In this document: one piece after another, positions 18,343 through 26,573 of the stretch
Layout of the letters: each line of letters starts with the position of its first letter
Numbering within the stretch: the first letter of the stretch is position 1
Source of the DNA: Bradyrhizobium sp. CB1717
Lineage (GTDB): Bacteria; Pseudomonadota; Alphaproteobacteria; Rhizobiales; Xanthobacteraceae
Direction of reading: 5' to 3'
DNA: 64,000 nucleotides
Assembly (NCBI RefSeq): GCF_029714325.1
Contig: NZ_CP121666.1
Location: forward strand, 1,674,001-1,738,000
Made by a program: the position numbers and the translations under genes
Notes under the pieces: generated by a model
The model's input: only the letters and a program-made list of their open reading frames with translations
What the model was told of the DNA's origin: nothing
Database searches by the model: none

Positions 18343-21300
18343 CTACGCCTTCGCCAGCGCCGGTGCGAACACCACTTCGATCAGCGTGCCGGAATTCCCT
18401 GAACTCTTGATGTTGAACCGGGCGCGATTGGCTTCGACCAGCGCTTTCGTCAGCGACAGATTGAGCGCGGAATTGTCGGCGGCATCCCCTGGCGGCGGGG
18501 TGCGGAACGGCTCCATGGCGGCGGCGACCTCGCGCTCCGAGAGGCCATGGCCGGTGTCGCGAATGCGCAGCGCGATCTCGCCGCGGTCGGTCATCGCCGT
18601 GGAGACGATGACCTGGCCGCCGGCGCTCGCCAGCCGGATCGAGTTCGAGATCAAATTCATGGTGATCTGCCGCATCGCGCGCGCGTCGACGCTCACCTGC
18701 GGCAGCGCATGCGCGAGCGAGGTGCGGATGATGATGCGCTCGCGATTGGCCTGCGGCTGCATCACGGTGACGCAGGCTTCGACGAGGTCGTTGAGGTTGA
18801 GATTGGCGAAGGTGAGGTCGAGCTTGCCGGTCTCGATCCGCGACAGCTCCAGCAGATCGTCGATGATGGCGATGACGCGCTCGCCGGAGGCGCGGATGTC
18901 CTTCATGTATTCGCCGTAGCGCTCGTTGCCGAGCGTGCCGAAGCGCTCCGAGATCATCACCTCGGCAAAGCCGATGATGGCGTTGAGCGGGGTGCGGATC
19001 TCGTGGCTGATGCGCGCCAGCATGTCGGCCTTGGCATTCGCCGCGCCGTCGACGAGGCGGCGCGCCTGCGTCAATTCGCTCTCGCCCTTCTTGCTCTGGG
19101 AGAGATCGCGGAACACGGCGAAGAAGTTCGGGCCGTCGGGCCGGGTGCGGCCCATGATCATCGCGAGCGGAATGACGCCGCCCTTCTTCTCGCGTCCCAG
19201 CACCTCGCGGCCGTGGTCGAGCAGGCTCGCGATGTCCTGGCCCTTCACGCTGTCGAGATAGTCGGCGACGACCTGCTGGCTCTCGGGCGCGAACAGCGTC
19301 GCCAGATTCTGCTCGAGCAGCGCCTCGCCGTCATAGCCGAACAGCGCCTCGGCGCTGCGGTTGCAGGCGTGGATGTTGCCTTCGGCATCGAACATGACGA
19401 TGCCCTCGGCCGTGGTGTCGAGGATCGCGGCGAGATCTTCCGCGTCGGCATCGCCGGCCGCAGGCTCGAGATCGGGCGCGTAGGGAAAGGACTCGGGGAC
19501 GATGGGCTCGGCAACGACGGGCGGCGCTGCGACCGCCAGGGCAGCGGGTGCGGCTTGCGGCAGCGCGCAGATCAGCGCATGCGCGCTGTCGCCGTCCCAG
19601 TCGATGCTGTGCAGATGCGCGTCGGTCGTCGGCAGCGGCGCTTCGCCGTTGGCAAGCGTCGCGCTGATCGTCACCGGCGTGCCGCCTTGCGAGGTGCTAG
19701 AGGCCGACGACACGCCCGGCTCGACATAGAGCGCGTCCAGCCCGCCGGCATGCTCCAGCGCGCTGAGGTTGTCATAGCCCATGCGCGCGAGGAACGCCGG
19801 GTTGGCGTAGAGCAGGCGGTCGAGGCGATAGATCAAAATGCCTGAAGGCAACAGGTCGAGCAGCGTGCGGTCGCGCAGGCTGGTGCCGCGCGCCGGCGGC
19901 GCCGCCTCGGTCAGCCATTCGGCTGGGGCGGGCGGCGGCAGAGGTTCGGGCTCAGGCTCGGGCGGCAGCTCGGCTGTGATCTCCGCGGCCGCCGGCTCGG
20001 CGCCGGCTGCTGCGATGCTCTCGCGCTCGCGTTCGAGCCGCTCGGACAATTGCCGCGCGAGCTCGTTGAACGCGCTGTTCTCGACCGGCGTCAGCGTCGG
20101 CGATCTGGTATCGCCGGGGCTGCGGAACGGCACGACGTTGGGAGGCGTTTCCACTGGCGTTTCCAAGTCGGTTGGGTGTGAATTCGCTTCGGTGGTTGGT
20201 TCGGGCAGTTCAGCGACGGGCTCAGGTGTCGGCTCAGGCTCAGGTGCCGGTGGCTCGATCGGCGGCGCCGCTGCCTCCGGCTCGGGCTCCGGCTCGACGC
20301 TATCGGCGGACGGGCTTTGCGGCCCGTGCGGTTCGACGAGCAGCTCGAAGCGGCGCAGCGCATCGAGCCGGTTGAGGCCGTCGAGATCGCGGCAGACGCC
20401 AAAGCCCCGAAAACCCGCAAAGTTGCGATCGCGGTCGTAGACCGGCAGGCCGGCGAGCTCGACCGGCAGATGCTCGCCGCCGTCGGCCGGCCAGTTCACG
20501 GTGATCCCGGCCCAGGTGTCGTGGCTGGCCAGCGCCTGCGCGACGCGCCCCTCGGGATCGAGCGAAAATTCCTCGGCGATCTCGCGCCAGGGGCGGCCGA
20601 AGCCGGCCGCGGTGTGCGCGCCCATCAGGCGGATGAAGTCGCTGGACGCCAGCACGAAGCGGCCCTCCGCATCCATCTGCCAGAGGAAACGCAGCGGATG
20701 CTGGCGCGGTGGCTCTGCGGGAGCGGGCGGCGGCTCGACCATGCCACCAGTGGTGGGCACGGCCTGCGGCGGCACAATGGCTGCGTGCGGGTTTTCAACC
20801 GGAGTCTTTGGCGCGGTGTCGCTGGCTTCGCCGGTCGTTTCCGTTGCCGGCGGCTCGCTCGCCGCAGCCGTCTCGGCCGGCTCGGCAAAGGCGTCGAACA
20901 GCGTGATGCCGGATGCCTCGTTCGGCTGTGCAGACTGCACATTCTCCGGCGCCGTGGCGGGAGGCACGGGAGCTTCGCGCGCAGCATCCGTGCTCGCAGC
21001 CGCCGTCTGCGCCGCCGCCGGCTCGATCAGCGCGACCAGGCCGACATCGGCGCCCGTGCCGACCCGTTGCAGCACCATCTGCCCGATGCCGATCGGCGTC
21101 TCGACGCGGCCGCTTCTCAGCGCATCGCTGCGCGCCTGTTCGAGGCCGGCCTCGTCGAGGTCGCGGAAGCCGAGCAGGGAGCGGGCGGCCTCGCTGGCTC
21201 CGACGAACAGGCCGTCGGGCGCGAACGCCGCCATCGGCACCTTCGCGGCCTCGACCAGCCGATGCAGCCGCTCGACCAGCGGCATGGCTTGTCCGGTCGG

Positions 21301-21663
21301 ATCCAGCGCGGTGACGAGCACGCCGTTCTTGCCGTCGGCGAAGTCGAGCCGCGCGCAGGCGCAGGTCATCAGGGTGCCGAGCCGGGCGCCGAAGCCGCGC
21401 AGCCGCTCCAGCCGCACGCCGCCGCTCGCCGGCAACTGGCGGGCGAGCCGGGCGACCTGGCGGCGGTGGCTGTCGGCGGGGCCGAAAATCTTCTCTGCTA
21501 GGGCCGTGGCATGGGCCGCGCCGAACAATCTTGCGCCGACCGGATTGGCCCACAGCACGCGGGTGCCGTCGATCGCGAAGAGCCAGGTGGGGAGCTGCGA
21601 GGTCGAATGCACGGCCAGCCGCGGATCGCCCACACCTCGCAACTGGAAATCCGAACTACTCAT
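18343..21663 (-). CDS. PAS-domain sensor histidine kinase, PdhS-like
   Basis: The 1106-residue soluble kinase resembles PdhS, a PleC/DivJ-type kinase of alphaproteobacterial cell-cycle control. The N-terminal third (residues 1-330) holds PAS-like sensor segments (TWLFAIDGTRVLWANPVGARLF near 27-48). A PAS at about 345-430 is followed by a Pro/Glu-rich linker (about 455-600), a PAS near 610-720 and another near 745-850 with GIVMFDAEGNI. The HisKA domain has phospho-acceptor His887 in ARISHEIRTPLNAIIGFAE, and the HATPase domain follows with NLISNSIRLASAGG and RDTGHGL. No membrane segment is evident. Known relatives phosphorylate DivK. Confidence 0.88.
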   Translation of the reverse strand: MSSSDFQLRGVGDPRLAVHSTSQLPTWLFAIDGTRVLWANPVGARLFGAAHATALAEKIFGPADSHRRQVARLARQLPASGGVRLERLRGFGARLGTLMTCACARLDFADGKNGVLVTALDPTGQAMPLVERLHRLVEAAKVPMAAFAPDGLFVGASEAARSLLGFRDLDEAGLEQARSDALRSGRVETPIGIGQMVLQRVGTGADVGLVALIEPAAAQTAAASTDAAREAPVPPATAPENVQSAQPNEASGITLFDAFAEPAETAAASEPPATETTGEASDTAPKTPVENPHAAIVPPQAVPTTGGMVEPPPAPAEPPRQHPLRFLWQMDAEGRFVLASSDFIRLMGAHTAAGFGRPWREIAEEFSLDPEGRVAQALASHDTWAGITVNWPADGGEHLPVELAGLPVYDRDRNFAGFRGFGVCRDLDGLNRLDALRRFELLVEPHGPQSPSADSVEPEPEPEAAAPPIEPPAPEPEPTPEPVAELPEPTTEANSHPTDLETPVETPPNVVPFRSPGDTRSPTLTPVENSAFNELARQLSERLERERESIAAAGAEPAAAEITAELPPEPEPEPLPPPAPAEWLTEAAPPARGTSLRDRTLLDLLPSGILIYRLDRLLYANPAFLARMGYDNLSALEHAGGLDALYVEPGVSSASSTSQGGTPVTISATLANGEAPLPTTDAHLHSIDWDGDSAHALICALPQAAPAALAVAAPPVVAEPIVPESFPYAPDLEPAAGDADAEDLAAILDTTAEGIVMFDAEGNIHACNRSAEALFGYDGEALLEQNLATLFAPESQQVVADYLDSVKGQDIASLLDHGREVLGREKKGGVIPLAMIMGRTRPDGPNFFAVFRDLSQSKKGESELTQARRLVDGAANAKADMLARISHEIRTPLNAIIGFAEVMISERFGTLGNERYGEYMKDIRASGERVIAIIDDLLELSRIETGKLDLTFANLNLNDLVEACVTVMQPQANRERIIIRTSLAHALPQVSVDARAMRQITMNLISNSIRLASAGGQVIVSTAMTDRGEIALRIRDTGHGLSEREVAAAMEPFRTPPPGDAADNSALNLSLTKALVEANRARFNIKSSGNSGTLIEVVFAPALAKA

Positions 21664-21926
21664 CCAACCGGCTTCACGTCTCGCTGTCGGCGTCTTGGCG
21701 GGGCGGCTTGCCGGAATGGCAGCCTTAAGAAAGGGTTAGTATCGCCCGCGGGCGCGGGCAGGTCCACGGCCCCGGCCCCGAAAGGCAGGTCCAAAGCCGC
21801 GATAACCTTAATCCGGTCGAACCCGCAAGCCGCAGCCCGCCTGCATCCGCAGGATTCGCTGGGCGCGACGATCATCAGGCCGGCTGCCGAGGCTGAGCTG
21901 GCTGCCCGCCGCACGATGCGGTGCCG

Positions 21927-22102
21927 ACCCTCCCCTGGAGGGGGAGGGTCGATCGCGCGCAGCGCGAGCGGGGTGGGGTGATCTCTCCCCTCGGGCACCG
22001 CCTCCGTTGAGGGACTGTCACCCACCCCGTCTCGCATCGCTACGCGCTGCGAGCCGACCCACGGGCGAGCTTCGCTCGTCCCGGACCCCTCCAGGGGAGG
22101 GT
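21927..22102. repeat. Palindromic repeat, CCCTCCCCTGGAGGGGGAGGG family
   Basis: GACCCTCCCCTGGAGGGGG at the left and CCCCTCCAGGGGAGGGT at the right are complementary. Inner hairpins include a GAGCTTCGCTC-type segment. It is longer than the copy between serC and serA because of inserted inner palindromes. Confidence 0.82.
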
Positions 22103-22221
22103 AAGAAAGCCCGCTGCCTTCACCGTGCCTCCCGCACCCGACTACCTCAACCTCGGGTTCCCTCCCTGAGGAACCTCGCCTTCCCCGAGATTAAATTTCG
22201 CGCCGCACCCGCCCGATGCAT

Positions 22222-22233
22222 TGCGCTGCACAA
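22222..22233. promoter_or_regulatory. PhaR-like binding site upstream of the phasin gene
   Basis: TGCGCTGCACAA lies about 160 bases before the phasin start. It fits the consensus TGCRNYGCASMA that I recall for the Bradyrhizobium polyhydroxybutyrate regulator PhaR, which represses phasin genes. The consensus is from memory and should be checked. Confidence 0.5.
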
Positions 22234-22393
22234 TGTTGACATGTTAGGCAGCCACAATGCTGGGCGCTGGGCGAGTCATCTCGTTTGTTTCGCGTATCCA
22301 GTCTTCGTACCCGCCAACAGATGGCCCCGGTTGGCCGGCGGGCGCGCCGTAAGGCTCACTCCATTTTTTGCAAGATTAGCGTGAGGGACAACC

Positions 22394-22828
22394 ATGACAG
22401 GTGCGACTGATCCGTTTTCTGCCTCGATCATTCCGTTCGAGGTCCCCGAGCAGATGCGTGCGTTCGCCGAGAAGGGCGTGTCGCAGGCCCGCGAAAGCTA
22501 CGCCAAGTTCAAGGACGTGGCCGAGACCCACAACGGCACCGTCGAGGCCGTGTTCACCTGCGCCTCCAAGGGCGCCAGCGAGTACACAGCCAAGCTGGTC
22601 GAGTTCATGAAGGCCAACTCCACGGCCTCGCTGGACTTCGCCCAGGAGCTGCTCGGCGCCAAGTCGCCGTCGGACGCGTTCGCGCTCTGGAACGGCCACG
22701 CCCGCAAGCAGCTCGAGACCTTCCAGGCCCAGGCCAAGGAGCTGGTCGAGATCAGCCAGCGCGTCGCCAACGAGACCGCCGAGCCGATCAAGGCGAGTGC
22801 TGCGAAGTTCTACAAGCCCGCCGCCTGA
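22394..22828 (+). CDS. Phasin family protein
   Basis: The 144-residue protein is a granule-associated phasin that coats polyhydroxybutyrate inclusions. Almost the whole chain is amphipathic helix: EQMRAFAEKGVSQARESYAKFKDVAE, then EAVFTCASKGASEYTAKLVEFMKANSTASLDFAQELLGAKSP, where the family's conserved block lies, and KQLETFQAQAKELVEISQRVANETAEPIKAS. The start ATG at 22394 follows GTGAGGGACAACC. It has a strong terminator and a PhaR-like site upstream, so it is a single-gene unit probably induced when polymer accumulates. Confidence 0.92.
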   Translation: MTGATDPFSASIIPFEVPEQMRAFAEKGVSQARESYAKFKDVAETHNGTVEAVFTCASKGASEYTAKLVEFMKANSTASLDFAQELLGAKSPSDAFALWNGHARKQLETFQAQAKELVEISQRVANETAEPIKASAAKFYKPAA

Positions 22829-22855
22829 GCGGACCGGCGGATCGATCAAGTTAAG

Positions 22856-22882
22856 AAACCCGGGCCCCAGGGCCCGGGTTTT
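22856..22882 (+). terminator. Intrinsic terminator after the phasin gene
   Basis: AAACCCGGGCCC and GGGCCCGGGTTT form a near-perfect stem around CA, followed by T and GTTC. It lies 28 bases after the stop. Confidence 0.88.
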
Positions 22883-23023
22883 GTTCTGGAATAAGGTGAT
22901 TTTGGCCGGATTTTAGCCCGGCAGCGGCCTTGCCAAACGGAGCCGTTGCACCTAGTTTCCGCCCCGTCCAGCTCCCTCGGCGTCAGGCCTTTTCAGGCGT
23001 CCCCCAGGGCGGCTCGCAAGGAT

Positions 23024-23100
23024 GCAGTTGTAGCTCAGTTGGTTAGAGCGCCTGTCTGTGGAACAGGAGGTCGGTGGTTCGAGCCCACCCAACTGTACCA
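23024..23100 (+). tRNA. tRNA-His (anticodon GTG)
   Basis: The 77-base gene folds as a full cloverleaf: acceptor GCAGTTG / CAACTGT, D arm GCTC/GAGC, anticodon stem CCTGT/ACAGG with loop CTGTGGA (anticodon GTG), variable AGGTC, T arm GGTGG/CCACC with loop TTCGAGC, and an encoded CCA. The discriminator base is A73, and no G-1/C73 pair is present, as is known for this alphaproteobacterial clade. The first acceptor pair is G-U. A decayed gene region starts directly downstream. Confidence 0.95.
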
Positions 23101-23301
23101 GCGAAAATCCAGAGCATTCGCTGCGCGTCCGATCTTAGGTGAACGCTGCGGTCTTCTGACCGTCCAAGGCGGCCCACGGCCGGTGGACTGCTGATAGCGC
23201 TCGCGCAAACCGTGCCTCAACTCCATGAAACAAGCATAGATAGGATATCTTGATCAGGTTCCTTTCCCTGATTCGGAGACGATATTCGTTCGTGCGCTAA
23301 A

Positions 23302-23822
23302 ATGACTTCCACCGACTACCGGCATAATCACTACGTCCCCGAGTGGTATCAGCGCCGCTTCATGCTATCGGGGCAAAACAAATATTTTCGGTTGGACCTT
23401 CACCCGACGAGGTCACGAGCCCCGGTGGTCATAAGTACACGCGTCATGATGTCCATGAGTGGTCGCCAGCGCAGATATTCGCCGAGGATGATCTCTACAC
23501 GATACAATGGGGGCGGATCACCAACACGGAGATCGAGCGGTTCTTTTTTGGCAAGCTCGACAACGATGGGCCAAAGGCGCTGGACTATTTCACCGGTTTC
23601 AAACATCCGAGTGCAGACGGTCCGGCCTATCAGACCTTTCTTCGTTATATGAGCGTCCAAAAGCTGCGCACCCCGAAGGGGATCGCCTATCTCGAAAGTC
23701 TCGGCGGCAGCAAGCACAAGAACATCACGCTGATGATGCTTCAGCGTACGGGAGCAGTGTGGTGCGGCCGTCGTTGTGGTTATTTGGAGTTTTCGCAGCA
23801 GGTGCTGCGGCTTTTGCGCTGA
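23302..23822 (+). pseudogene. Frameshifted DUF4238 family gene
   Basis: The opening NHYVPEWYQRRF (residues 8-19 of the first frame) is the hallmark of DUF4238 proteins. The match runs to about 23400 and then continues in another frame (DEVTSPGGHKYTRHDVHE, later QIFAEDDLYTIQWG), so an indel near 23400-23404 breaks the gene. The second frame reads on through TEIERFFFGKLDNDGPKAL to about 23745, where the homologous sequence appears to end early; the family is usually over 250 residues. The gene is thus broken at least once and truncated. DUF4238 proteins are often in mobile or defence-like contexts; their function is unknown. Confidence 0.75.
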
Positions 23823-24046
23823 CGCCAATACATTGCGGCATGCGGATGCCGGTCAGGCTTGCCGTTAAACTGAGCTTTGCAAATATTTTCGTTTTCTTGC
23901 CTGATAGGCGAGAGATCATGACGATGGATATGGTCGAATGCCTATCGGACACGACGCGGGCGATCGGCGCGCTGCAGTCAATATCGGGTGTAGCTCTACT
24001 CTTTTTGCTTGGTCTGGCGCTACGCAATCGTTTTCGAATGAAGTAG
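23747..24046 (+). pseudogene. Remnant of a membrane-protein C-terminus
   Basis: In the third frame, two hydrophobic segments remain: LWLFGVFAAGAAAFAL and SISGVALLFLLGLALRNRF just before the stop. The FLLGLALRNRF ending is typical of the last helix of several pentapeptide-repeat or channel-like membrane proteins, which is a loose resemblance. There is no proper start, and the segment overlaps the end of the DUF4238 remnant in another frame. I interpret it as a deletion-joined fragment of a lost gene. Confidence 0.4.
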
Positions 24047-24091
24047 CCCGTGAACTGCACGCCGCTACCTAACCACCCACACCACCACCGT

Positions 24092-24172
24092 GATTACGGT
24101 GACAGTGCACTAAACTACCGATGGTGCACGGGCGTGCTCCGAAGATCAATTTAATGCACTGTCACCGCAATC
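24092..24172. repeat. 81-base inverted-repeat hairpin element, copy 1
   Basis: GATTACGGTGACAGTGCAC at the left and GTGACAGTGCATTAAA (read on the other strand) at the right give arms of about 23 bases with only two mismatches. The centre is 35 bases. The element at 24781-24870 shares the GATTACGGTGACAGTGCAC arm, so this is a small dispersed family, REP- or MITE-like. No transposase is nearby. Confidence 0.75.
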
Positions 24173-24304
24173 GCCGCCGCCGGTCAACGAAAAAGAGTAT
24201 GCAGGTACATGCACCACTTTAGTGCATTCCTACGCGCAGGAAACTTCTCGGCACCTGTAGGTTTTTCGTGCACGAGTGCATCGAGCACTGGCGATCGGCG
24301 TGCC

Positions 24305-24485
24305 ATGAACATCCTGCGAGAATTGCACGCTGCCGAGAAGGAACTGGTCGGCAGGGCCGTCGTCTTGACCGACGGCAAGGGCGGCACAATTGACGGCGTC
24401 TATCTCGATGATGAGCACTCGCATCTCGGTCGCGGGACATGAAGGTCGATGGCCGATCTCGACGGTGAAGCACATCGAAAACTGA
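24305..24485 (+). pseudogene. Frameshifted small PRC-barrel-like gene
   Basis: From ATG 24305 the frame reads MNILRELHAAEKELVGRAV, then LTDGKGGTIDGVYLDDEH, and then loses sense. Shifting frame at about 24423 restores a natural ending (ISVAGHEGRWPISTVKHIEN, stop at 24483-24485). About five bases appear to be missing, compared with the DEHGLRISV order I would expect. The intact protein would have about 60 residues with a beta-rich fold like small PRC-barrel domains. The family resemblance is from memory; the frame change is seen directly. Confidence 0.6.
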
Positions 24486-24580
24486 TCATCTCGGTTTCGC
24501 GACTTACCAGCACCCACGAGGCGCAGTACCGAAGCAGCTACCTCACCGCAGTGCATAACGCGAATCGCGACAACCCGTCC

Positions 24581-24673
24581 TCAGCCATAGAAAAAGACCA
24601 GCGGCAGAAACACGTACGTCCACCACGCGAGGCCGGCCAATCCGGACAGGATGAGCATATCCTGGTCGCTCAT
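24581..24673 (-). CDS. Possible 30-residue single-pass membrane peptide
   Basis: On the minus strand GGAGAT lies 6 bases before ATG 24673, and the frame encodes a 30-residue peptide: a short acidic head (MSDQDM) and a hydrophobic run of about 22 residues (LILSGLAGLAWWTYVFLPLV). That is the shape of bacterial small membrane proteins. It lies in a region of decayed genes and has no recognised homologue, so it may also be chance. Confidence 0.35.
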   Translation of the reverse strand: MSDQDMLILSGLAGLAWWTYVFLPLVFFYG

Positions 24674-24780
24674 GGGGGGATCTCCGAGAACAGTTTCTAT
24701 TATTCTCCAACCAACGAGCGGAGTACGCGGTTTCAATTCGCGCACCAAATTCTCATGGAACCTGCTCGCCGGGATTACGG

Positions 24781-24870
24781 GATTACGGTGACAGTGCACA
24801 AAACTCTCGACCCGGGGAGTGCTCCTTCGGTAACGCTGCTCAAAGCCAATTTGTGCGCTGTCACCGTGGC
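24781..24870. repeat. 90-base inverted-repeat hairpin element, copy 2
   Basis: The left arm GATTACGGTGACAGTGCACA and the right arm (CACGGTGACAGCGCACAAA on the other strand) pair with few mismatches. The left arm is the same as in the element at 24092. GATTACGG is doubled at its left edge (GGGATTACGGGATTACGG). Confidence 0.75.
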
Positions 24871-24929
24871 TCCGCGGCTCGCAATACGCTATCGGTAGCG
24901 AGCCAAAAACAAGCCGGGCGAAAAAGATC

Positions 24930-25604
24930 GTGAGTTTCTTCGAGCGTCTCAAGACAGAGGCATCCGCTGAGTGGCGGGCCTACACCGAGCATCCCTTCAC
25001 GAACGCATTGGCGGACGGCTCGCTCCCCGAAGCGGCGTTTCGTCACTACCTCGTTCAGGACTATTTGTTCCTCATCGAGTTTGCTCGCTCCTACGCGCTC
25101 GCGGTCTACAAGTCGCCCAGGCTTGCCGACATGCGCGAAACCGCGGCCGGCCTTTCGGCCATCCTCGATGTCGAGATGAACCTGCACGTGAAGCTCTGTG
25201 CCGATTGGGGTCTATCCCCGGCCGACCTTGAACGGGCCCCTCCGGCGGCCGAGATGCTGGCCTATACGCGCTACGTGCTCGACGCGGGAATGCGCGGCGA
25301 TCTGCTGGCACTCAAGGTGGCGCTTGCCCCTTGCGTGATCGGGTACGCGGAGATCGCATCGCGGCTCACCTCGCGCCCCGATGCGGACGCTGCGACCAAC
25401 GCCTACCGGGTCTGGATCGCCGAGTACGCCGGCGTGCCGTACCAGGAGGTCGCTGCCAAAGCGCGGGCGCACCTGGAGCACCTCGCCGATCTCTACGCCA
25501 CGCCGGCCCGCGAGGCCGAGTTGATTGCGATCTTCAAGGAAGCCACCCGGCTCGAGGCAGACTTCTGGGAGATGGCCTGGCGCGTGGGCCAGCGTATTGA
25601 ATAG
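24930..25604 (+). CDS. tenA: TenA family aminopyrimidine aminohydrolase
   Basis: TenA proteins hydrolyse aminomethyl-HMP (thiamin salvage) or thiamin itself. The 224-residue chain is all helical. Residues expected for the active site are present at the same numbers as in the Bacillus enzyme: Asp44 in VQDYLFLIEF and Cys135 in ALAPCVIGY, with Glu209 in RLEADFW near the end. The start is GTG at 24930. No other thiamin gene and no TPP-riboswitch-like leader is visible upstream, so regulation is unclear. It is the first intact gene after the decayed region and converges with an AEC transporter. Confidence 0.92.
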   Translation: MSFFERLKTEASAEWRAYTEHPFTNALADGSLPEAAFRHYLVQDYLFLIEFARSYALAVYKSPRLADMRETAAGLSAILDVEMNLHVKLCADWGLSPADLERAPPAAEMLAYTRYVLDAGMRGDLLALKVALAPCVIGYAEIASRLTSRPDADAATNAYRVWIAEYAGVPYQEVAAKARAHLEHLADLYATPAREAELIAIFKEATRLEADFWEMAWRVGQRIE

Positions 25605-25628
25605 CGGCTTTCGCAGTCGTCAGGCGCC

Positions 25629-26573
25629 CTACCTCGCCCCCGCCACCATCATCACCACCACCGGCAACGTCACCGCCGCCAGCACCGTGCCCAGCGCCAC
25701 CGCGCCCGACACCGGGTTCACCAGCCGCTGATACTGGACCGCGAAGATGTAGGCGTTGGCGCCGGTCGGCATCGCCGCGAACAGCACGATGACGCCGGCA
25801 GCAACCGGCGGCAGGGCGAGCAGCTTTGCCAGCGCGAACGCTGCGGCCGGCATCGCCAGCAGCTTGAGCGCGCACAGCACGAGGATGCTCAGCTTCTCGC
25901 CCTTCACCTCGAACCGGAACAGGTTGATGCCGAGCGCGATCAGCGCGGCCGGCGAGCCCGCCTGCGCCAGCAGCTCGATCGTCCGGTCGACGACGGGATT
26001 GAGGCCGAGGCCCGTAAAACGCCAGACCACGCCGAAGCCTATTCCCAGCATCAGCGGATTGCGTGAGAGATCGGCGAGCACCGGCCAGATGATCGACAGC
26101 GGCGAGCCGGTCCGCTTTTGGCTGACGAGCTCCATCTGCAGGATGCCGCAGAGCCAGAGCAGCGGCGTGTTCACCGACAGGATCAGCGCCATGGGGCCTG
26201 CGGCCTCATTGCCGAGCGCGGAGAGCACCAGCGGAATGCCGAGCATCACGATGTTGCCGTAGACCGAGCCGATCGCGAACACGACGCCGTCTTCGTGATC
26301 CTCGCGCCGTGCGCGCAAGAGGGCCGAGAGCATCAGCGCCGCGACCCAGGTCAGCGCGAGCGCGCCGTAATAGCTGCCCCACATCCGCCAGGGGCTGACG
26401 TCGGGGAATTCCGACACGACGATGGTGCGAAACAGCAGCGCGGGGATCGCGATGCTGAAGGCGAATTCGGAGATGCCCTTGTGCGCGGTCTCGGAGACGA
26501 AGCGAAACAGCACCGCGGCATAGCCCGCCGCGATCAGGGCGAACACCGGTGCGACGATCAGGATGGTGGCCAT
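25629..26573 (-). CDS. AEC family transporter (auxin-efflux-carrier type)
   Basis: The 314-residue protein has about ten hydrophobic segments in the two five-helix halves typical of AEC permeases: a start of MATILIVAPVFALIAAGYAAV, LGIPLVLSALGNEAAGP in the first half and MPTGANAYIFAVQYQRL in the last. These inner-membrane carriers move malonate, malate or other organic anions in bacteria. The ATG at 26573 starts the first helix; a longer frame would add 20 basic residues. It converges with tenA, 25 bases apart. The substrate is unknown. Confidence 0.88.
   Translation of the reverse strand: MATILIVAPVFALIAAGYAAVLFRFVSETAHKGISEFAFSIAIPALLFRTIVVSEFPDVSPWRMWGSYYGALALTWVAALMLSALLRARREDHEDGVVFAIGSVYGNIVMLGIPLVLSALGNEAAGPMALILSVNTPLLWLCGILQMELVSQKRTGSPLSIIWPVLADLSRNPLMLGIGFGVVWRFTGLGLNPVVDRTIELLAQAGSPAALIALGINLFRFEVKGEKLSILVLCALKLLAMPAAAFALAKLLALPPVAAGVIVLFAAMPTGANAYIFAVQYQRLVNPVSGAVALGTVLAAVTLPVVVMMVAGAR

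Larger units (their letters stand above)
21664..22393. other. Gene-free stretch before the phasin gene
   Basis: The 730-base gap contains a large palindromic repeat (21927-22102) and then about 290 bases of phasin upstream region with a PhaR-like site at 22222-22233. I see no credible gene; the reading frames here cross the repeat and lack ribosome sites. Confidence 0.7.

Noticed and set aside
24449-24898. 149-codon plus-strand frame before tenA
   Set aside because: It crosses the second hairpin element, has no ribosome site and overlaps the frameshifted PRC-like gene in another frame.
24050-24900. CRISPR-like array suggested by the repeated GTGACAGTGCAC
   Set aside because: There are only two elements, each an inverted repeat, with no regular spacers or cas genes.
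23100-24930. Direct repeat of the tRNA-His 3' end marking an island
   Set aside because: I searched the segment by eye for the CCCACCCAACTG-type end and did not see a copy; only the decay supports an island.
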